Origin: DATFMH01 sp035267045 | GTDB lineage: Bacteria; Bacteroidota; Rhodothermia; Balneolales; DATFMH01 | Length of the DNA: 9,033 nucleotides | Assembly (NCBI GenBank): GCA_035267045.1 | Contig: DATFMH010000211.1 | Coordinates: forward strand, 1-9,033 | Reading direction: 5' to 3' | Part shown: positions 7,286 through 9,033 of the stretch, piece by piece | How positions within the stretch are numbered: the first letter of the stretch is position 1 | How the letters are laid out: each line of letters starts with the position of its first letter | Notes under the pieces: generated by a model | Database searches by the model: none | Told to the model about the DNA's origin: nothing | Seen by the model: the letters and a program-made list of their open reading frames with translations, nothing else | Made by a program: the position numbers and the translations under genes

Positions 7286-7596
7286 TCGTAACAAGAGAGA
7301 GCAACACCGGTTGGTTTGATTCGTTTGGTGATTATGATTGCGTGATGATACTTTAAAACGCTTAATAGCCATGACTGAAGTCACCCGGTCCTTTTCATTC
7401 CTCGCCTGACAGGATTCTTCCATGTGCATAGTGCTTTATGGGAACACCGTGAAAATGGTATGAATGGTAACAATAGATATGCCCCGCCTTATATTAGATA
7501 AGCTACCTTAAATGTTCATATTCCGTTTAATCCCAAGTTATTCCGTAGAGAGATGTTATAAAAATAGTTAAAACTACCTACGTAAAATTGGGTTAA
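7286..7596. other. Gene-poor, relatively GC-rich spacer after the usher
   Basis: No intact gene is supported. By hand count about 44% of bases 7291-7460 are G or C, clearly above the very AT-rich stretch that follows. One + frame (about 7395-7560) reads through a single TAA with protein-like text on both sides (R-Y-A-P-P-Y-I-R before it, N-V-H-I-P-F-N-P-K after it), which suggests a decayed gene of unknown family. A minus-strand open frame across 7139-7429 overlaps the usher end and resembles nothing I recognise. No hairpin terminator is obvious after the usher stop. Confidence 0.35.
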
Positions 7597-7749
7597 ATTA
7601 CAGATAATTTATATCCTCCAAAAATTACGTTATTAAGTGATAATACTGGTCATTTAATGACATATAAGTATAATAAATACAATAAAATATATAGAACAAA
7701 TGATTATGTATTTATAAAAACATTACTATACGTACATAATCATTATTAA
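7597..7749 (+). pseudogene. Remnant of a DUF4402-like pilin gene
   Basis: This open stretch begins right after an in-frame TAA and has no signal peptide. It reads I-T-D-N-L-Y-P-P-K-I-T-L-L-S-D-N-T-G-H-L. The segment P-P-K-I-T-L-L-S-D-N-T-G-H matches the middle strand of the intact subunits (P-E-K-V-V-L-S-D-Q-S-G-H in the 1254 gene, P-K-K-I-N-L-T-D-A-K-G in the 7874 gene) with one extra residue. Downstream the frame decays into Tyr/Asn/Lys-rich text without the Y-I-W-x-G-G signature and stops at 7747-7749. It looks like the core of a dead pilin, possibly a former cassette next to the live one at 7874. The match is short, so confidence is moderate. Confidence 0.42.
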
Positions 7750-7808
7750 TTCATATCAGATTGATAAACGATAAATAATACTATTTGTATGTTCTAAATA
7801 TAATGGTT

Positions 7809-7868
7809 ATTATCTAAGTAGTAATACTTATAAAAATATTTATCATATAATAAAACTACTTAGGTAAT
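7809..7868 (+). repeat. Inverted repeat just upstream of the last pilin gene
   Basis: CTAAGTAGT at 7814-7822 is repeated as its exact complement at 7855-7863. With one G-U pair the stem extends to 14 bp (7809-7822 with 7855-7868) around a 32-base, very AT-rich loop. The right arm ends five bases before the GTG start at 7874, so the folded RNA would overlap the ribosome binding region. It could control translation, act as a protein binding site, or be a short recombination site. The function is unknown. Confidence 0.5.
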
Positions 7869-7873
7869 CAAGA

Positions 7874-8386
7874 GTGACGCGCAAGAGTTCCAATCATATT
7901 ATTATATTTGTACTATTACTTTTAATGGCAGTATTTTCAACGGATCCTATATTTGCTCAAAATTCAACGACCGCGACCTTAACTGTTTCCGTAACTATTA
8001 TACGTTCCAATAGTATAGAAAAAGCACAAGCGCCTACGGTTTCTAATGGAATCAAATTAAAAAGTGTAAATCCTATGCAAAAAGATGCCGGTTCTATTAG
8101 TCTTTCCGGGCAACCGAATGGACAAGTACTCCTTACTATCCCAAAAAAAATAAATTTAACTGATGCAAAAGGTAATAAGGTAACATACTCATCAGTTCAG
8201 CCTCTCTTTAATAAGATTCCGAACCAAAAGAGTTCCAAAAGATTTAACAAACCCTTTGGAGGTCAGGCTCAATTCGGTAATAAGGATGGAAAGCTATACG
8301 TTTGGCTGGGTGGTAAACCTATGAATACAATTGTACATAATGGGGACTATAAGGGAACATATACCATTCATGTTGAATATAATTAA
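7874..8386 (+). CDS. Divergent DUF4402-like pilin subunit downstream of the usher
   Basis: A 170-residue secreted subunit. The start is GTG 7874, because TAA at 7865-7867 is in frame immediately upstream and the next ATG (codon 18) would destroy the signal peptide. Residues 1-28 are the signal peptide (T-R-K, long hydrophobic core, I-F-A|Q). The mature protein has a first strand T-A-T-L-T-V-S-V-T-I-I but lacks the L-x-F-G signature of the other subunits; S-I-E-K-A-Q-A-P-T lies in its place. The rest is typical: I-S-L-S-G at 75-79, I-P-K-K-I-N-L-T-D at 89-97, Y-V-W-L-G-G at 142-147, and G-D-Y-K-G-T-Y at 157-163. It is separated from the usher by 588 bases and is probably under its own control, with an inverted repeat just before the start. 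It may be an accessory or alternative subunit. DUF4402-like fold clear, role inferred. Confidence 0.75.
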   Translation: MTRKSSNHIIIFVLLLLMAVFSTDPIFAQNSTTATLTVSVTIIRSNSIEKAQAPTVSNGIKLKSVNPMQKDAGSISLSGQPNGQVLLTIPKKINLTDAKGNKVTYSSVQPLFNKIPNQKSSKRFNKPFGGQAQFGNKDGKLYVWLGGKPMNTIVHNGDYKGTYTIHVEYN

Positions 8387-8943
8387 TGTGATATCGATTC
8401 TAGTTAAAATGTAACTAAAGTCCCCAAATCTTTTCGTGATTGATGATGTTTTAGTGTTTAGTCGGACTGCAACTAGCTACCAAATACTAATAATCAGCAA
8501 ATTACAAATGTTATTTGGTGTAATAAAACGAACCCGGTTTTCCGATTAATTCACATTCAATACTCAAAACTTCTATTGTCTGCTGTCTATCGTCAAAATA
8601 GGTCATGCCATTCATTCCAGTATGGTACAGGAGGCTCTTCAGAAACCCAATCCTAAAATTGTATTACCGGCTACAGGCAGGTTTACTCCTCCGGGGCAAT
8701 ATGAGTGATCATCCGGAATGGTGAGCTTAAATGAAATCATTAATTCATAATTGATTTTAAAGAATATAAGAGCCTTGCTTTTATGTATGAGAATAAAACG
8801 CCATATATTGATAAGATGTTTTTTCTTGCCATTAATTACCAGCCGGATAACAATGATTTATAAAGTATGGAATATATCTTCTATCCCATCACACGGTATA
8901 TTATAATTTTTCTGTATCAACTACTTAGATAATTACATATTAC
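8387..8943. other. Gene-free region with possible pilin debris
   Basis: No intact gene is visible. A + frame of about 53 codons ends with TGA at about 8706-8708 after N-P-K-I-V-L-P-A-T-G-R-F-T-P-P-G-Q-Y-E. The G-x-F-T-P-P-G-Q-Y part recalls the G-x-Y turn near the C-terminus of DUF4402 subunits, but there is no signal peptide and no Y-I-W-x-G-G motif, so it is at most a degraded remnant. AACTACTTAG with flanking TAAT recurs at 8919-8933 (see the 7854-7868 arm). No promoter is convincing. Confidence 0.3.
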
Positions 8944-8982
8944 AGAAGGTTTTGCTAAATCCCGGATTTCGCAAAGCCTTCT
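8944..8982. terminator. Strong hairpin, possible terminator
   Basis: AGAAGGTTTTGC (8944-8955) pairs with GCAAAGCCTTCT (8971-8982), 12 bp with one G-U pair, and an inner AAATCC/GGATTT can extend the fold. There is no T tract on either side, so it may end transcription weakly or protect a 3' end. It lies about 560 bases after the last pilin. No gene begins recognisably between it and the window end. Confidence 0.45.
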
Positions 8983-9033
8983 TACTGAGGTAAAATTAAT
9001 AATCAAGAAATCGATAAAAATTCTTTATATTGA

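Noticed and set aside
7139..7429. Minus-strand open frame of 96 codons
   Set aside because: It overlaps the 3' end of the usher on the opposite strand, has low-complexity composition, no recognised motif and no ribosome site.
8401..8417. Hairpin TAGTTA/TAACTA after the last pilin as a terminator
   Set aside because: Only six A/T-rich pairs and no T tract; too weak to separate from chance in such AT-rich sequence.
1..9033. CRISPR arrays, tRNA or rRNA genes, insertion sequences
   Set aside because: No regularly spaced direct repeats, no cloverleaf or rRNA-like stretch, and no transposase or terminal repeats with target duplications were seen.

Overview
The window looks like an accessory surface-fibre locus from an AT-rich member of the Bacteroidota. 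Three things point there. Every complete secreted protein has Gln directly after its predicted signal-peptidase site (A|Q or G|Q), as described by the Bacteroidota 'Q-rule'. The pilin-like proteins carry DUF4402-type beta-sandwich domains, which are common in that phylum. Ribosome binding sites are mostly weak or absent. Genus cannot be judged from the sequence.

All genes are on the + strand. Positions 1-154 hold the C-terminus of a DUF4402-type subunit. After a gene-free gap of about 400 bases comes a compact gene set: a likely major pilin (562-1131), a perfect 15-bp-stem hairpin (1171-1213), three more DUF4402-like subunits (1254-1763, 1772-2335, 2406-3011), a PapD-like periplasmic chaperone (3071-3904) and a large outer-membrane usher (3953-7285). 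A 588-base gene-poor stretch with apparent pilin debris follows, then another DUF4402-like subunit (7874-8386) with a GTG start behind an inverted repeat. The last 650 bases hold no convincing intact gene and end near a strong hairpin (8944-8982).

I read the set as a chaperone-usher pilus of the archaic/alternative kind. Subunits enter the periplasm through their signal peptides and are capped by the chaperone. They would then be threaded through the usher barrel and join by donor-strand exchange between Ig-like domains. The hairpin after the first pilin would let that subunit be made in excess of the minor subunits and assembly machinery.

The most unusual feature is the usher. After a usher-like N-terminal domain, a barrel with plug, and C-terminal beta domains, it continues into three tandem SPOR-like domains (about residues 860-1100). 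SPOR domains bind denuded peptidoglycan glycan strands, so this pilus machine may be anchored to peptidoglycan or directed to the division septum. Several details suggest a fast-evolving subunit array: low identity between subunits, one subunit with no N-terminal donor-like segment, one lacking the L-x-F-G signature, and pilin remnants between genes.
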